The notes: generated by a model from the letters alone, not told the origin. A stretch of 64,000 nt of DNA from Paraclostridium ghonii (GCF_030815085.1 NZ_JAUSWG010000013.1), one strand, 5' to 3'; positions 24,962-34,478 are shown, numbered from the stretch's first letter. A program made the numbers and translations.

Positions 24962-25726
24962 TTGTTTAATTATATTAAATTTGTAATTTTTCAAATTATA
25001 GGGTTTTCATTATCTATTTTTAAATTAAAAAAGTTTTTTAAATTTCCAAATAAATTCACAATGGAAAATAAGTTTTGTTTTTTACAAAACCAAGCTAGAA
25101 ACTCTTTAAAGCTAGTTAATATAAATGTTAATGTAGTTGGTAAAGATAAAATACCAAAAGAACCTGTATTATTTGTTGTTAATCACTCTAGTATGTTGGA
25201 TAGTTACATATTAGTATCGAGTGTAGATAGACCTATAGGATGTGTAATCGCTGATGAACCAGTATGGAAAAACATACCTATAGTTTCAAAATGGGCAGCT
25301 ATAATAAAATGTGTGTATATTAATCGAGATGATAATAGAAAAGGATTAAAAAGTATTATAGAAGCTTCTAATAACATAAAAAATGGTCAGAGCATGGCAA
25401 TATTCCCTGAGGGAGATTTAACATGGGTAAAGGATAACGAGTCTCTAGTATCACAATTTAAAAGTGGATCATTAAAAATAGCATATAAAGCTAAATGTCC
25501 AATTGTTCCCATTGTTATTAAAAATTCAAAAGAAACTTATAATGGATATGAGCCTATTGGAAAAATTAAATCTACTGATGTAGAGATTGAATTTTTAGAT
25601 CCTGTTTATGACCATATAGAAAACCCTAAAATTAAAACTATTGATTTAGGAGAAAGTATTAGAGAAAACATGATTAAATCAATTTTAAATTTCAATGTTG
25701 AATATAAAAGAGCTATATCTAAATAG
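24962..25726 (+). CDS. plsC: 1-acyl-sn-glycerol-3-phosphate acyltransferase (PlsC family)
   Basis: 254 aa from TTG 24962, chosen because AGAGGAGA lies 9 nt upstream. An in-frame ATG at 24941 would add 7 residues but has no RBS. An N-terminal hydrophobic helix is followed by the catalytic NHSSMLD (H-x4-D) and the substrate motif FPEGDLTW. It acylates lysophosphatidic acid at the inner membrane face in phospholipid synthesis. Chromosomal partners are not adjacent. A palindromic terminator overlaps its 3' end. Confidence 0.88.
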   Translation: MFNYIKFVIFQIIGFSLSIFKLKKFFKFPNKFTMENKFCFLQNQARNSLKLVNINVNVVGKDKIPKEPVLFVVNHSSMLDSYILVSSVDRPIGCVIADEPVWKNIPIVSKWAAIIKCVYINRDDNRKGLKSIIEASNNIKNGQSMAIFPEGDLTWVKDNESLVSQFKSGSLKIAYKAKCPIVPIVIKNSKETYNGYEPIGKIKSTDVEIEFLDPVYDHIENPKIKTIDLGESIRENMIKSILNFNVEYKRAISK

Positions 25727-25743
25727 ATATAGCTCTTTTATAT
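25706..25743. terminator. Bidirectional terminator between plsC and the MoaA-like gene
   Basis: AAAAGAGCTATATCT / AGATATAGCTCTTTT with a 4-nt loop; the genes converge here. Confidence 0.88.
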
Positions 25744-26583
25744 TCAGTTAGTTTTCGGTTTTTCATATATAGCTTGTTTCATTATTTCTTTAAACATCAA
25801 TGGTTTATTTATATAAGGCACTGTATCTATACCTGTATCTAAATGTACACAAGTTTTTATATATCCATTTTCATCTAAAAATATTTCATTACATCTTAAG
25901 CATATATCACAATTATCATTATGAGAATCTATACTTATTACGCCTTTGGAATCCTTTAACTTATAATATTCTATTCTTCCGTTTACATAATTTAATTTAT
26001 GTAACTCATCTATACTTTGAGCTACCTCTTTTACATTTATATATCCTCTCTTGAAAAACTTCATATAATTTGGATCAGGGATAAGTTCAGAAAATGAAAC
26101 GTCTACAGGCAAATACTTAGTTAAATTAATAAAATCTAAAACCTCATCAACATTAAAATCATTTATAAGAGTACAAATTATTCTTGTACTTAATTTAAGG
26201 TTTATACATTTGTTAATAAGGTCTAAAACTTCATTTATATTTATATTATGATTTAATTTTTTATATTTATATTGTTTTAATGATTCTAATTTGAAACTTA
26301 TATTAGTAAGCCCATAAGATTTTAATTCATTAATTTTATGGGTTATTCCGAATCCATCAGTAATTATTCCTATATAGTTAACATTACATTCATTATTTGT
26401 ATAACTAATTATGCTACATAAGTTAATGTAATCTACATTATCATTTAAATCAAACTCTATATCATCTATACCTAAATTAGCTAATTCTTTAATTAGAAAT
26501 TTTAAATTATCTATTTTTAAAATCGAACTTTTATCTATCGATATAATAAGCTTATTAACTTCTCTATTATATCTATCCTTCAT
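25744..26583 (-). CDS. MoaA-like protein lacking the radical-SAM cysteine motif
   Basis: 279 aa from ATG 26583 (AGAGGTG 8 nt upstream). The layout follows MoaA: an opening DRYNREVNKLIISID, a TIM-barrel-like middle (KINELKSYGLTNISFKLESL) and a C-terminal cysteine cluster CDICLRCNEIFLDENGY then I-K-T-C. The last matches MoaA's second cluster (C-x2-C-x13-C). Where MoaA has D-R-C-N-x-x-C-x-x-C, this protein reads DKSSILKIDN, with no cysteine at all. Radical chemistry therefore seems impossible. It lies 27 nt downstream of xdhC in a molybdenum-hydroxylase accessory cluster. Confidence 0.65.
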   Translation of the reverse strand: MKDRYNREVNKLIISIDKSSILKIDNLKFLIKELANLGIDDIEFDLNDNVDYINLCSIISYTNNECNVNYIGIITDGFGITHKINELKSYGLTNISFKLESLKQYKYKKLNHNININEVLDLINKCINLKLSTRIICTLINDFNVDEVLDFINLTKYLPVDVSFSELIPDPNYMKFFKRGYINVKEVAQSIDELHKLNYVNGRIEYYKLKDSKGVISIDSHNDNCDICLRCNEIFLDENGYIKTCVHLDTGIDTVPYINKPLMFKEIMKQAIYEKPKTN

Positions 26584-26610
26584 AATCACAACACCTCTTT
26601 AAAAACAAAA

Positions 26611-27411
26611 CTACCTCGTATCTCTTCGATGAGAAAGGTCTCCATTATTTTTTACTAGTAAAATCTCTGCCATTATTCCAAAAGCTATTTCATCAACATT
26701 ATTTGAAGATATATTTATACCTACAGGTGCATAAACAGAGTTTAACAACTCATTACTTGCACCTTCATTTATTAATTCTTCCTTTAAAGATTTCCACTTT
26801 TTACTACTACCTATCATACCTATATAAGCTACTTCAGAGCTTATAATTTCTCTTAGAGCTTCTATATCCTTTTCATACCCTCGAGTAGCAATAACTACAT
26901 AAGTATTATCATTAATATGAATATTATTTAGAATTTCTTTTATATTTCCTGAATAAACTTCATCTGCATCTGGGAATCTATTTTCATTTGCAAACTCAGC
27001 TCTATCATCTACTATTATAGAGTAAAAATCCAAACTTTTAGAAATATTATACAGAGAATGTCCTATATGTCCACCTCCAATAATTAATAATTTAGGTCTT
27101 GGATTAAATACTTTTATATATCCTTTTACATATCCTCCACATTTCATAGTAGTTTCTAGTGATTCCTCTGTAAGTGAATATTCAAAATTAAAGTCTTCTC
27201 CAGCTTTAATGCGTTCTTTACATTTGTTTATAACTACATTTTCTAATATACCGCCACCAATAGTCCCTATTACAGAACCATCTTTAAATACAGCCATTGT
27301 AGCACCTTGTTTTCCTGGACTAGAACCTTTAACCTCTGTAAGAGTTACAAAACATACTTTATTTCCTAACTCTAAGTCCTCATATATCTTTTTTAAAATA
27401 TATTCATACAT
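26611..27411 (-). CDS. xdhC: XdhC/CoxI-family molybdenum hydroxylase maturation protein
   Basis: 266 aa. The N-terminal XdhC_CoxI domain has GSSPGKQGATMAVF, a glycine-rich GTIGGGILE and a conserved M-K-C-G-G. The C-terminal Rossmann domain has LLIIGGGHIGHSLYN and IATRGYEKD. These proteins bind and sulfurate or insert molybdenum cofactor into xanthine dehydrogenase-type hydroxylases. Its start codon directly abuts the stop of yqeB, so the two are one operon. No hydroxylase subunits are in the window. Confidence 0.88.
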   Translation of the reverse strand: MYEYILKKIYEDLELGNKVCFVTLTEVKGSSPGKQGATMAVFKDGSVIGTIGGGILENVVINKCKERIKAGEDFNFEYSLTEESLETTMKCGGYVKGYIKVFNPRPKLLIIGGGHIGHSLYNISKSLDFYSIIVDDRAEFANENRFPDADEVYSGNIKEILNNIHINDNTYVVIATRGYEKDIEALREIISSEVAYIGMIGSSKKWKSLKEELINEGASNELLNSVYAPVGINISSNNVDEIAFGIMAEILLVKNNGDLSHRRDTR

Positions 27412-28224
27412 TTATATATCACTCCAATTCATCATTATAGCTTCTAAAACTCCGCCGGCTATACATCTAGCTTTATCTGATATAGTTTCACAATTTTTAA
27501 TTTCTCCTACTCTAGGATCTATATCTGCAATCTTTAGATTTTTTTTAATTTTACTATTATTTCTTATAATGCCTCTTAAAATACCATCCATAGTAGCTAG
27601 TACATCAATTGAGTTTGTCTCATTTTCTATTTTTGCAATAACTTGATTTTTATAAACTAAATCTCCTATATCACAAATATTTTTTATAATACCAGATTCA
27701 CTTGAATGAATAACTCTTTCCTTACTAAATCCATTAATATCTCCTGGAATACCAGTATTTTTAGTTGCATAACCGTTAAATATTATTCGTCCTAAATCAT
27801 GCCCTCTCATTGTTTCTATTACAAAATCAACATCATATCCAGCTCTAAACCCAGGGCCCAATCCAATTGTAATAGGAGCCATATTTATAGTTGTTCCTAA
27901 ATTTTTTTTAGCAATTATAGCATCTATTACTACTTTAGGTTTTAACTTATTAATTAAGATACCCTCAGGGTCAATAGTTACACAAGTTTTTTTTATTAAG
28001 AAAGCTTCTTTTAACTCCTCTTCATTATTTACAAACTTACAAGTAACTCCATCTATGCATACTTCGCCATCATAAATAGCTTCACTGAAACATACTTTTC
28101 TTCTTATAGATACAGGATGTTTTACTTCTAATGCTAAAACATTAAATCCACATCTATTCAGTTTATGTATAACCCCAGTTGCTATGTCTCCAGCGCCTCT
28201 AACTATAATAAGCTTTTCAAACAT
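27412..28224 (-). CDS. yqeB: YqeB, selenium-dependent molybdenum hydroxylase accessory protein
   Basis: 270 aa of the EF2563/YqeB family. VRGAGDIATGVIHKLNRCGF opens a Rossmann-like domain, LEVKHPVSIRRKVCFSEAIY follows, and APITIGLGPGFRAG is a family signature. It belongs to the gene set that goes with selenium-dependent molybdenum hydroxylases; its exact biochemical role is unknown. First gene of the yqeB-xdhC-MoaA-like operon. Start ATG 28224 follows AAGGGGGTAGG. Confidence 0.85.
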   Translation of the reverse strand: MFEKLIIVRGAGDIATGVIHKLNRCGFNVLALEVKHPVSIRRKVCFSEAIYDGEVCIDGVTCKFVNNEEELKEAFLIKKTCVTIDPEGILINKLKPKVVIDAIIAKKNLGTTINMAPITIGLGPGFRAGYDVDFVIETMRGHDLGRIIFNGYATKNTGIPGDINGFSKERVIHSSESGIIKNICDIGDLVYKNQVIAKIENETNSIDVLATMDGILRGIIRNNSKIKKNLKIADIDPRVGEIKNCETISDKARCIAGGVLEAIMMNWSDI

Positions 28225-28300
28225 TTCCTACCCCCTTTAATTTATTAATATTATTATACAATATATATATCTATATTATAATGATTTTGCATAATTATAC

Positions 28301-28338
28301 AAATAAAATAGGATATCTATAGATATCCTATTTTATTT
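28301..28338. repeat. 38-bp perfect palindrome between divergent genes
   Basis: The 19-base half from 28301 is repeated exactly inverted to 28338 with no spacer. A-run and T-run ends make it terminator-like in both directions. It lies between the divergent starts of yqeB and the permease pair, where no transcript should end. Confidence 0.85.
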
Positions 28339-28467
28339 AATTTCAACAATCTGTCCTATTGTTAGAAAAATCATACATGATGTAAAAATATTACTAACTT
28401 AATTATAATAGAAACTCACTAATATTTAAATTTTTTCATATTATAAATTAATATTGGGGGGATTTTA

Positions 28468-28947
28468 ATGACGTCTTTTATTCTTTATGGACTGTGCATA
28501 TTATTAACTGTTATTTCTTTTTTAAAAGATAAAGAAAAAACAAAGAAGGCTTATCTAAAGGCATCTAAATCCTTTGAAAATATTATGCCTCAATTTCTTT
28601 GTATAGTCCTAATAATTAGTATTATGCTAGCTATACTTGACCCTGTATCTATTTCAAAGTTTATAGGTCCAAATTCAAAATTCTTAGGAGTAACTATATC
28701 TTCAGTTATAGGATCTATAACTACAATGCCTACTTTTGTAGCATTTTCTACTGGAGATATGCTATTAAAAAGCGGTGCTGGTTATGCTCAAGTAGCTGCA
28801 TTTATATCAACATCCACAATGGTTGGTATTTTAACATTTTCTCTAGAAGCTAAGTATATAGGTAAAAAAGCTGCTTTATATAGAAATATTATAGCTTTTT
28901 TATTTGCTTTTTTAGTAGCTGCTTTCATAGGAGGAATTTTGATATGA
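28468..28947 (+). CDS. Permease, half-size subunit 1 (DUF318/ArsP_1-like)
   Basis: 159 aa with four or five predicted membrane helices. The segment SITTMPTFVAFSTGDMLLKS and GYAQVAAFISTSTMVG resembles one half of the predicted permease family PF03773 (DUF318/ArsP). That family is usually one 300-350 aa protein. Here the second half is the next gene, overlapping by 4 nt (ATGA), so a heterodimer is expected. Start ATG follows GGGGGGAT. Substrate unknown. Confidence 0.68.
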   Translation: MTSFILYGLCILLTVISFLKDKEKTKKAYLKASKSFENIMPQFLCIVLIISIMLAILDPVSISKFIGPNSKFLGVTISSVIGSITTMPTFVAFSTGDMLLKSGAGYAQVAAFISTSTMVGILTFSLEAKYIGKKAALYRNIIAFLFAFLVAAFIGGILI

Positions 28948-29474
28948 TAGATATTAAATTTATTATAAAAAGATATAAGTATTTTTTAATTAGTTTATTC
29001 ATTTGTATTTTAATATATCTATATAATATTAAAATAGGATATAAAATTTATAACATTACATTTTCTAGTTTAATTCAAATGTTATCTATATTACCTCCAG
29101 TGATGATTATCCTAAGCCTTATAGATATTTGGATTCCTAAAAAGTACTTTATAAAGTATATGGGGAATAACTCTGGGGTTAAAGGAATATGTCTAACATT
29201 TTTAATAGCATTTTTTTCTGCTGGACCTATGTATGCAGCATTTCCATTTACAGCTGTTCTTATTAAAAAGGGAGTTAAGTTCTCTAATGTAATTATTTTC
29301 TTAAATGCTTGGTGTGTTACTAAATTTTCAACGCTACTATTTGAAATCAGTTCACTTGGGTATGAATTTACAATACTTAGGTTAATAATCGATGTTCCAG
29401 GAGTTATAATCATGGGTTATTTAATTGACTATATTATGAGAAAAAATATAGATACAAAAAATAGCGTAACTTAG
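28944..29474 (+). CDS. Permease, half-size subunit 2 (DUF318/ArsP_1-like)
   Basis: 176 aa, with an N-terminal anchor helix and four more helices. IPKKYFIKYMGNNSGVKGIC and AFFSAGPMYAAFPFTAVLIK mirror the corresponding segments of subunit 1, so the two halves look like diverged internal repeats encoded separately. It is translationally coupled to subunit 1 through an ATGA overlap. A bidirectional terminator follows. Confidence 0.68.
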   Translation: MIDIKFIIKRYKYFLISLFICILIYLYNIKIGYKIYNITFSSLIQMLSILPPVMIILSLIDIWIPKKYFIKYMGNNSGVKGICLTFLIAFFSAGPMYAAFPFTAVLIKKGVKFSNVIIFLNAWCVTKFSTLLFEISSLGYEFTILRLIIDVPGVIIMGYLIDYIMRKNIDTKNSVT

Positions 29475-29500
29475 TAAATAACTAAATTACACTATTTTTT
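29456..29500. terminator. Bidirectional terminator
   Basis: AAAAATAG-GTAA-TTAGT pairs with ACTAA-TTAC-CTATTTTT. It lies between the permease pair and sfsA, which converge. Confidence 0.85.
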
Positions 29501-29505
29501 AACTT

Positions 29506-30201
29506 TTATAATACAACTTTAACTTTTTCATTTATAGTTATAGAATTTTCATCTACATTGCAATCATATGCAAGTATATGTACTCCACTTAAATTTGCCT
29601 CTTTAAGTATATCTCCAAATTCTTTATGCATTTTAACATTAGGAGTAAAATATTTTACATTATTCATCTGTACAACAAATAATATATAACTTTCATAGCC
29701 TTCTTTACTGGCTCCTATAAGTTCGCCAACATGTTTAACTCCTCTTTCAGTTTTTGCATCAGGAAATAGAACTACACCATTTTCTTCTAAAGTAACCCCT
29801 TTTACTTCCACAAAAGCTTTCTTAGTCTTTGTTTCTATATAAATATCAAATCTAGATGATTTATATGTCTTTTCACATTTTATACTTACTATTTCTTCAT
29901 CTATTCCTGGAAGAATTATTTTTTTGCTTAATAGAGCTTCATAAGCTACTTTATTTGGAACTTGAGAGTCCATATTGATTAATCTATTTCCTTTTAAAAC
30001 ATTTATTAAAGAGTATTTAGTTTTTCTATTAGGATTATCATGTTCTTGCAAGTATACAGTACATCCCTCTAATAAAAGTTCTCTACACTTTCCTGTATTT
30101 TTCACATGAACAGTTTCTTCTTTGTCATTTACCATACAGTGTGCTATAAATCGATTTGGACGTTTTATAAAAGTTGCTTTTAAAATATTCTCATAAATCA
30201 T
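29506..30201 (-). CDS. sfsA: DNA/RNA nuclease SfsA
   Basis: 231 aa from ATG 30201, 8 nt after AAGGA; an ATG at 30210 is too close to it. The N-terminal OB-like part has FIKRPNRFIAHC and HVKNTGKCREL. The PD-(D/E)XK nuclease part has RFDIYIET, AFVEVKGVTLEENG and FPDAKTERGVKH. SfsA binds nucleic acid and was first described as a sugar fermentation stimulation protein. It lies 19 nt downstream of the FtsX-type permease gene. Confidence 0.93.
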   Translation of the reverse strand: MIYENILKATFIKRPNRFIAHCMVNDKEETVHVKNTGKCRELLLEGCTVYLQEHDNPNRKTKYSLINVLKGNRLINMDSQVPNKVAYEALLSKKIILPGIDEEIVSIKCEKTYKSSRFDIYIETKTKKAFVEVKGVTLEENGVVLFPDAKTERGVKHVGELIGASKEGYESYILFVVQMNNVKYFTPNVKMHKEFGDILKEANLSGVHILAYDCNVDENSITINEKVKVVL

Positions 30202-30220
30202 TTTTACCATCCTTTATTTA

Positions 30221-33200
30221 TTAATCTACAGATTTTAGAGATTCAACCATCTTAATTTTTTTGAGCTTAAAATACATACAAAGATTTACTAAGCTTGCAA
30301 ATACAAATGTAAGCATACCAGATAATATAAAACTTATAGTTTTTATTTCTCTTCCAAACATAACAAATTCAAGTTCTGCCGTAGTCATTATAAACCTATG
30401 TAAGAAGACCCCTAAAAACAATCCTATAATTGTTCCTATTATAGTTAAAATTATGTTTTCTCTAAACACGTATGAAGATACTTCGTTATCATAAAAACCT
30501 AAAACTTTTATTGTTGCTATTTCTCTTATTCTTTCGCTTATATTAACATTTGTAAGATTATATAAAACTATAAAGGCTAAAGCCCCTGCAGATACTATTA
30601 TAAGTGCAACTACACTATTTAAATTAGTGATCATATCAGAAAAAGAACTCTTTGCACTTGTGTTAAAGGTAGCTGAATTTATATTAGGTAGATTCATCAT
30701 ATCCTTACCTAACTTCTCCTGAGAAATACTATCTTTAGTATTAATTAAAACTTCATTAAATCTAACTTCTTCATTAAACATATTTTCATATACTTGAGGC
30801 GTCATATATATGTAATGTCCTACATAGTTTTCTACTATTCCTGAAACTTTCACATTAAACTCTTTATTATCCTCATTTTTTAATATTATTGAATCTCCTT
30901 CTTTAACTTTCAATAATTTTGCTAATTTTTCACTCATTAAGACTCCGCTATTATTTAAAGTATACTTTTTATTACTTACCCTATTTTTAAAATTTATAAA
31001 ATCATTTATACTATTAGGATCTTCTGGAACTATAATATTTGCATCTTTTTCTATAGATTTATATAAAGCTTTATAACTTTTATTTTTTATATTTAAACAG
31101 TTTTCTACCCTACTGTCATTACTTATATACTTCAATTCGTTATCTGTAGAGTTCTTAGTAATATCTTTGCTATAATTTAAAGTCAAATTGTATTTTATTA
31201 TCTGTCCATATTGATTATCCACTATAGATGATATAGAATCTTTTATCCCAAATCCGGTTAATAAAAGAGCACTACATCCTGCTATTCCTATTACTGTCAT
31301 AAAAAATCTTTTCTTATATCTAAATATATTTCTACAAGTTATCTTTTGTGTGAAATTTAATCTATTCCAAACAAAATTTATCCTCTCAAGTAATATTCTT
31401 TTTCCATCTTTAGGAGATTTAGGTCTCATAAGTATAGATGGAACTTCTTTTAACTCTTTATAACAAGAGTATACTGAAGCTAATGTAGTTGTTGATACAG
31501 CTATTAAGGTTGATAAAAGAATTAATTTTAAGCTAAATACTAAAGTAACACTTGGAAGTTCATATGTCATGCTAGCATATGCATTGTATATAACTGAAGG
31601 AAATACAGTAAGTCCTATTAAATTCCCTAAAATACTTCCTAAAACACTTGCTAATAGCGAGTATAATATATATTTTAGCATTATTGATCCAGTTTTATAT
31701 CCCAAAGCTTTCATAGTTCCTATATTTATTCTTTGTTCATCAACCATTCTAGTCATTGTAGTTAAACATATTAATGCTGCTAATGAAAAGAAAAATACAG
31801 GGAATATTTTAGAAATAGACTCAATACTGTCTACAGAATTTTTATAGTCGACAAATCCATAATTAGTATTTCTATCTAATACGTACCATTTTCCTGTCTT
31901 TATATCATTAATTTTTTCTTCCTCTCGTTCAAGTTCATCGTGAGCTTTTTGTAACTTTGATTCTACCTCTTTTTTGTTTTTTAAGTACTCATCTTGTCCT
32001 TTTTCAAGTTCTTCTTTTCCTTGATCTAACTTATATTTAGCATTTTTAAACTCAATTTCAGCTTCTTTTTTCTTATTTTCAATAACACTTTTTTTATCAT
32101 TTAGTAATTCTTTATTTTTTTCTATATCCATTTGAGCTGATAACAATTTGTTTTGAGTATCATTAAATATTTGTTCTTGAGTTTTCACTTCTTTATTTGC
32201 TTCACTTAACTCTGACTCTGATGTTTCAAGTTTTTGTTGGCTTTTTTCTAATATAAGTTCGAGTTCTTTTCTTTTTTCTTCATCTAAATATTCATTAGAT
32301 AAAACTTGCTCTATGCTATTTATATAGTCTTTTAATTGATTAACTTCTTCTTCTTTTAACTTTATTTTCTCTTTAGATTTATGTATTTCTTGTTGTACAG
32401 ATTCCTTACTTGTGTTGAAAATATTTATCTGTTTATTAAGTTCAATCTCTCTTAAGTTTAATTTTTCATAAGACGCACTTATTGATTTTTCTAATGAAGA
32501 TATATCATTCTTAACTTGTGTTTCTTTTTTATGAAGACTATTTTCATTATTAGTTATTTTAGATTTTGAATTCTCAATATCATTTTTAGCTTTATTGAGT
32601 TCATCGTAAGCCTTAGTTTTTTCTTTTTGTAAATCCAACTTACCTTCAGATAATTTTTCACTTGCATCATTAATAATTTTTTTATATCTTAATCCAGCTC
32701 TATCTTCCCCTAGTTCAACTAATTTATTTTCTACTTTTTGGACTTTGTCTTCATATTCTTTTGAATATGAATTTAAGTCTTTTGCACCATCTACAGTTAT
32801 ATAGCTCTCTGTGTAATTATCTAATTTAAACTCATTATTTAAAACCATAATAAAGCTATTTAAGGTTCCACTTCCTATACTGCTACTGCCTTTTGCTTTT
32901 GCTATATAGTATGGGTTCTTCACTTTTCCAACAACTTTATATTCGCTATGGTTTAGAGTTTTACTTAAATCTTCATTGTTATCTCCATAAATTTTTATAG
33001 TACTTCCTAAGGGAACATCTTTAGAGTCTTCAATTAAACATTCCCCTTCTTTTTGAGGATATCTACCCTCAGTTATTTTTATTTGATTTATATAATCACT
33101 ATTACTTTTTTTAGGCAATCCATGGACCTTTAAAACTAATTGGTTAGTTCCTATACTTGTTAATACCTCTTTTGAATATGTAGGATATACATTAGAAACT

Positions 33201-33442
33201 CCATCTACTTTTGAAATTTCCTCGATATCTTCATCTGTAAGTCCCAAATTCGATATTACTGTTAAGTCCATTAAATTGTTTTGGTCATAATATTTATCTG
33301 CTGTAATTTCCATTACTGGAGATGCAACTTTTATTCCCGTAAAAAAAGAAACCCCTAAAGTTATTATTGCAAATACAGATAAAAATCTACCCTTAGACTT
33401 TTTTATCTCTCTAAAAGTGTCTTTAAATAAAGGATTTCTCAT
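30221..33442 (-). CDS. FtsX-like ABC transporter permease with long extracytoplasmic coiled coil
   Basis: 1073 aa from ATG 33442; a GTG at 33451 is an alternative. An N-terminal membrane helix (about residues 20-40) and extracytoplasmic domain are followed by a coiled coil of about 270 residues (about 270-540, rich in K/E/L). The first FtsX domain (about 560-680), a second extracytoplasmic domain and the second FtsX domain (about 950-1070) follow. The coil is unusual for MacB or BceB permeases and suggests a long arm toward the cell wall. It overlaps or abuts the ATPase gene upstream. Substrate unknown. Confidence 0.82.
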   Translation of the reverse strand: MRNPLFKDTFREIKKSKGRFLSVFAIITLGVSFFTGIKVASPVMEITADKYYDQNNLMDLTVISNLGLTDEDIEEISKVDGVSNVYPTYSKEVLTSIGTNQLVLKVHGLPKKSNSDYINQIKITEGRYPQKEGECLIEDSKDVPLGSTIKIYGDNNEDLSKTLNHSEYKVVGKVKNPYYIAKAKGSSSIGSGTLNSFIMVLNNEFKLDNYTESYITVDGAKDLNSYSKEYEDKVQKVENKLVELGEDRAGLRYKKIINDASEKLSEGKLDLQKEKTKAYDELNKAKNDIENSKSKITNNENSLHKKETQVKNDISSLEKSISASYEKLNLREIELNKQINIFNTSKESVQQEIHKSKEKIKLKEEEVNQLKDYINSIEQVLSNEYLDEEKRKELELILEKSQQKLETSESELSEANKEVKTQEQIFNDTQNKLLSAQMDIEKNKELLNDKKSVIENKKKEAEIEFKNAKYKLDQGKEELEKGQDEYLKNKKEVESKLQKAHDELEREEEKINDIKTGKWYVLDRNTNYGFVDYKNSVDSIESISKIFPVFFFSLAALICLTTMTRMVDEQRINIGTMKALGYKTGSIMLKYILYSLLASVLGSILGNLIGLTVFPSVIYNAYASMTYELPSVTLVFSLKLILLSTLIAVSTTTLASVYSCYKELKEVPSILMRPKSPKDGKRILLERINFVWNRLNFTQKITCRNIFRYKKRFFMTVIGIAGCSALLLTGFGIKDSISSIVDNQYGQIIKYNLTLNYSKDITKNSTDNELKYISNDSRVENCLNIKNKSYKALYKSIEKDANIIVPEDPNSINDFINFKNRVSNKKYTLNNSGVLMSEKLAKLLKVKEGDSIILKNEDNKEFNVKVSGIVENYVGHYIYMTPQVYENMFNEEVRFNEVLINTKDSISQEKLGKDMMNLPNINSATFNTSAKSSFSDMITNLNSVVALIIVSAGALAFIVLYNLTNVNISERIREIATIKVLGFYDNEVSSYVFRENIILTIIGTIIGLFLGVFLHRFIMTTAELEFVMFGREIKTISFILSGMLTFVFASLVNLCMYFKLKKIKMVESLKSVD

Positions 33443-33444
33443 AT

Positions 33445-34149
33445 TTACCACTCTATCCTTTCTACAGGAATTGGAGTTTTATTTTTTTCTACTTTATGTA
33501 CTTTCCCATTTCTAATTGTAATTACTTTATCTCCCATAGGAGCTATTGCCATGTTATGAGTAATTATAACAACTGTAACTCCAAGAGTCTTATTTGTATC
33601 TTGAAGTACTTTAAGAATTGATTTACCAGTGTTATAATCTAAGGCACCTGTTGGTTCATCACATAAAAGTAATTTTGGATTTTTTGCTAAAGCTCTTGCT
33701 ATAGCCACTCTCTGTTGTTCTCCTCCAGATAATTGAGATGGGAAATTATTTTTTCTGTGATTAAGCCCTACAGATTCTATAACTTGTTGTGGATTTAAAG
33801 GTTTTTTGCAAATTTGTGTGGCTAATTCAATATTTTCTATTGCTGTTAAGTTCTGAACTAAGTTATAAAATTGAAACACAAACCCTATATCGTGTCTTCT
33901 ATATTTCGTTAACTCTTTTTCACTATAATTACTTATATTTTTTGTATCAACCATTACGGTTCCAGATGTTGATGAATCCATACCACCTAATATATTTAAT
34001 ATGGTGCTTTTTCCTGCTCCACTAGCACCTACAATTATTACGAGCTCACCTTTATCGATTGCAAAGTCTACACTATCTAGTGCACTTATTTCAACTTCAC
34101 CCATAGTATATAACTTTTTCACATTTTCAAATTTTATATAGTTTTTCAT
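33445..34149 (-). CDS. ABC transporter ATP-binding protein (MacB/LolD family)
   Basis: 234 aa. Walker A GASGAGKS, Q-loop FVFQFYNLVQNLTA, signature LSGGEQQRVAIARAL, Walker B LLLCDEPTGALD and the H-loop VVIITHNMA are all present. It powers the FtsX-type permease encoded right downstream, with which it shares only a few bases of spacing. The RBS GGAGGAGATG precedes ATG 34149. Confidence 0.95.
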   Translation of the reverse strand: MKNYIKFENVKKLYTMGEVEISALDSVDFAIDKGELVIIVGASGAGKSTILNILGGMDSSTSGTVMVDTKNISNYSEKELTKYRRHDIGFVFQFYNLVQNLTAIENIELATQICKKPLNPQQVIESVGLNHRKNNFPSQLSGGEQQRVAIARALAKNPKLLLCDEPTGALDYNTGKSILKVLQDTNKTLGVTVVIITHNMAIAPMGDKVITIRNGKVHKVEKNKTPIPVERIEW

Positions 34150-34216
34150 ATCATCTCCTCCTGTTTCCTATAGTCATTATACACTATTTGAGATGATAAC
34201 TAAATCTAAATTAAAA

Positions 34217-34417
34217 TTAATCTGTATTTTGATTTGGAGTCTCTAAAGCTGTAGACTTCCCAAAATAATATCCAACTACCATACTAAATACTGGAATAAA
34301 TTCAGATGGCTTTATAGTTCCTATGATACTTAAATAACAAAAAACAATAGTTAAACAAAGAGCTATAATTTTTCTTACACTAGAAAACATATCTTTTAAA
34401 ACATCTGATATTTTCAT
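34217..34417 (-). CDS. Small membrane protein (66 aa), holin-like
   Basis: 66 aa from ATG 34417, chosen for the GGGGGGAG RBS 3-4 nt upstream; a longer frame from 34483 has none. Two membrane segments (KIIALCLTIVFCYLSIIGTI and FIPVFSMVVGYYFGKSTAL) and a short polar tail resemble small phage-type membrane proteins often labelled holin-like. No lysin or phage gene is near. Confidence 0.5.
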   Translation of the reverse strand: MKISDVLKDMFSSVRKIIALCLTIVFCYLSIIGTIKPSEFIPVFSMVVGYYFGKSTALETPNQNTD

Positions 34418-34478
34418 AAACTCCCCCCTTTTGATATATTGTATTCTTTCAAACAAATGTATATACCAAACAGACAAG

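Noticed and set aside
34217..34417. Phage lysis cassette based on the holin-like protein
   Set aside because: No endolysin or other phage gene adjoins it.
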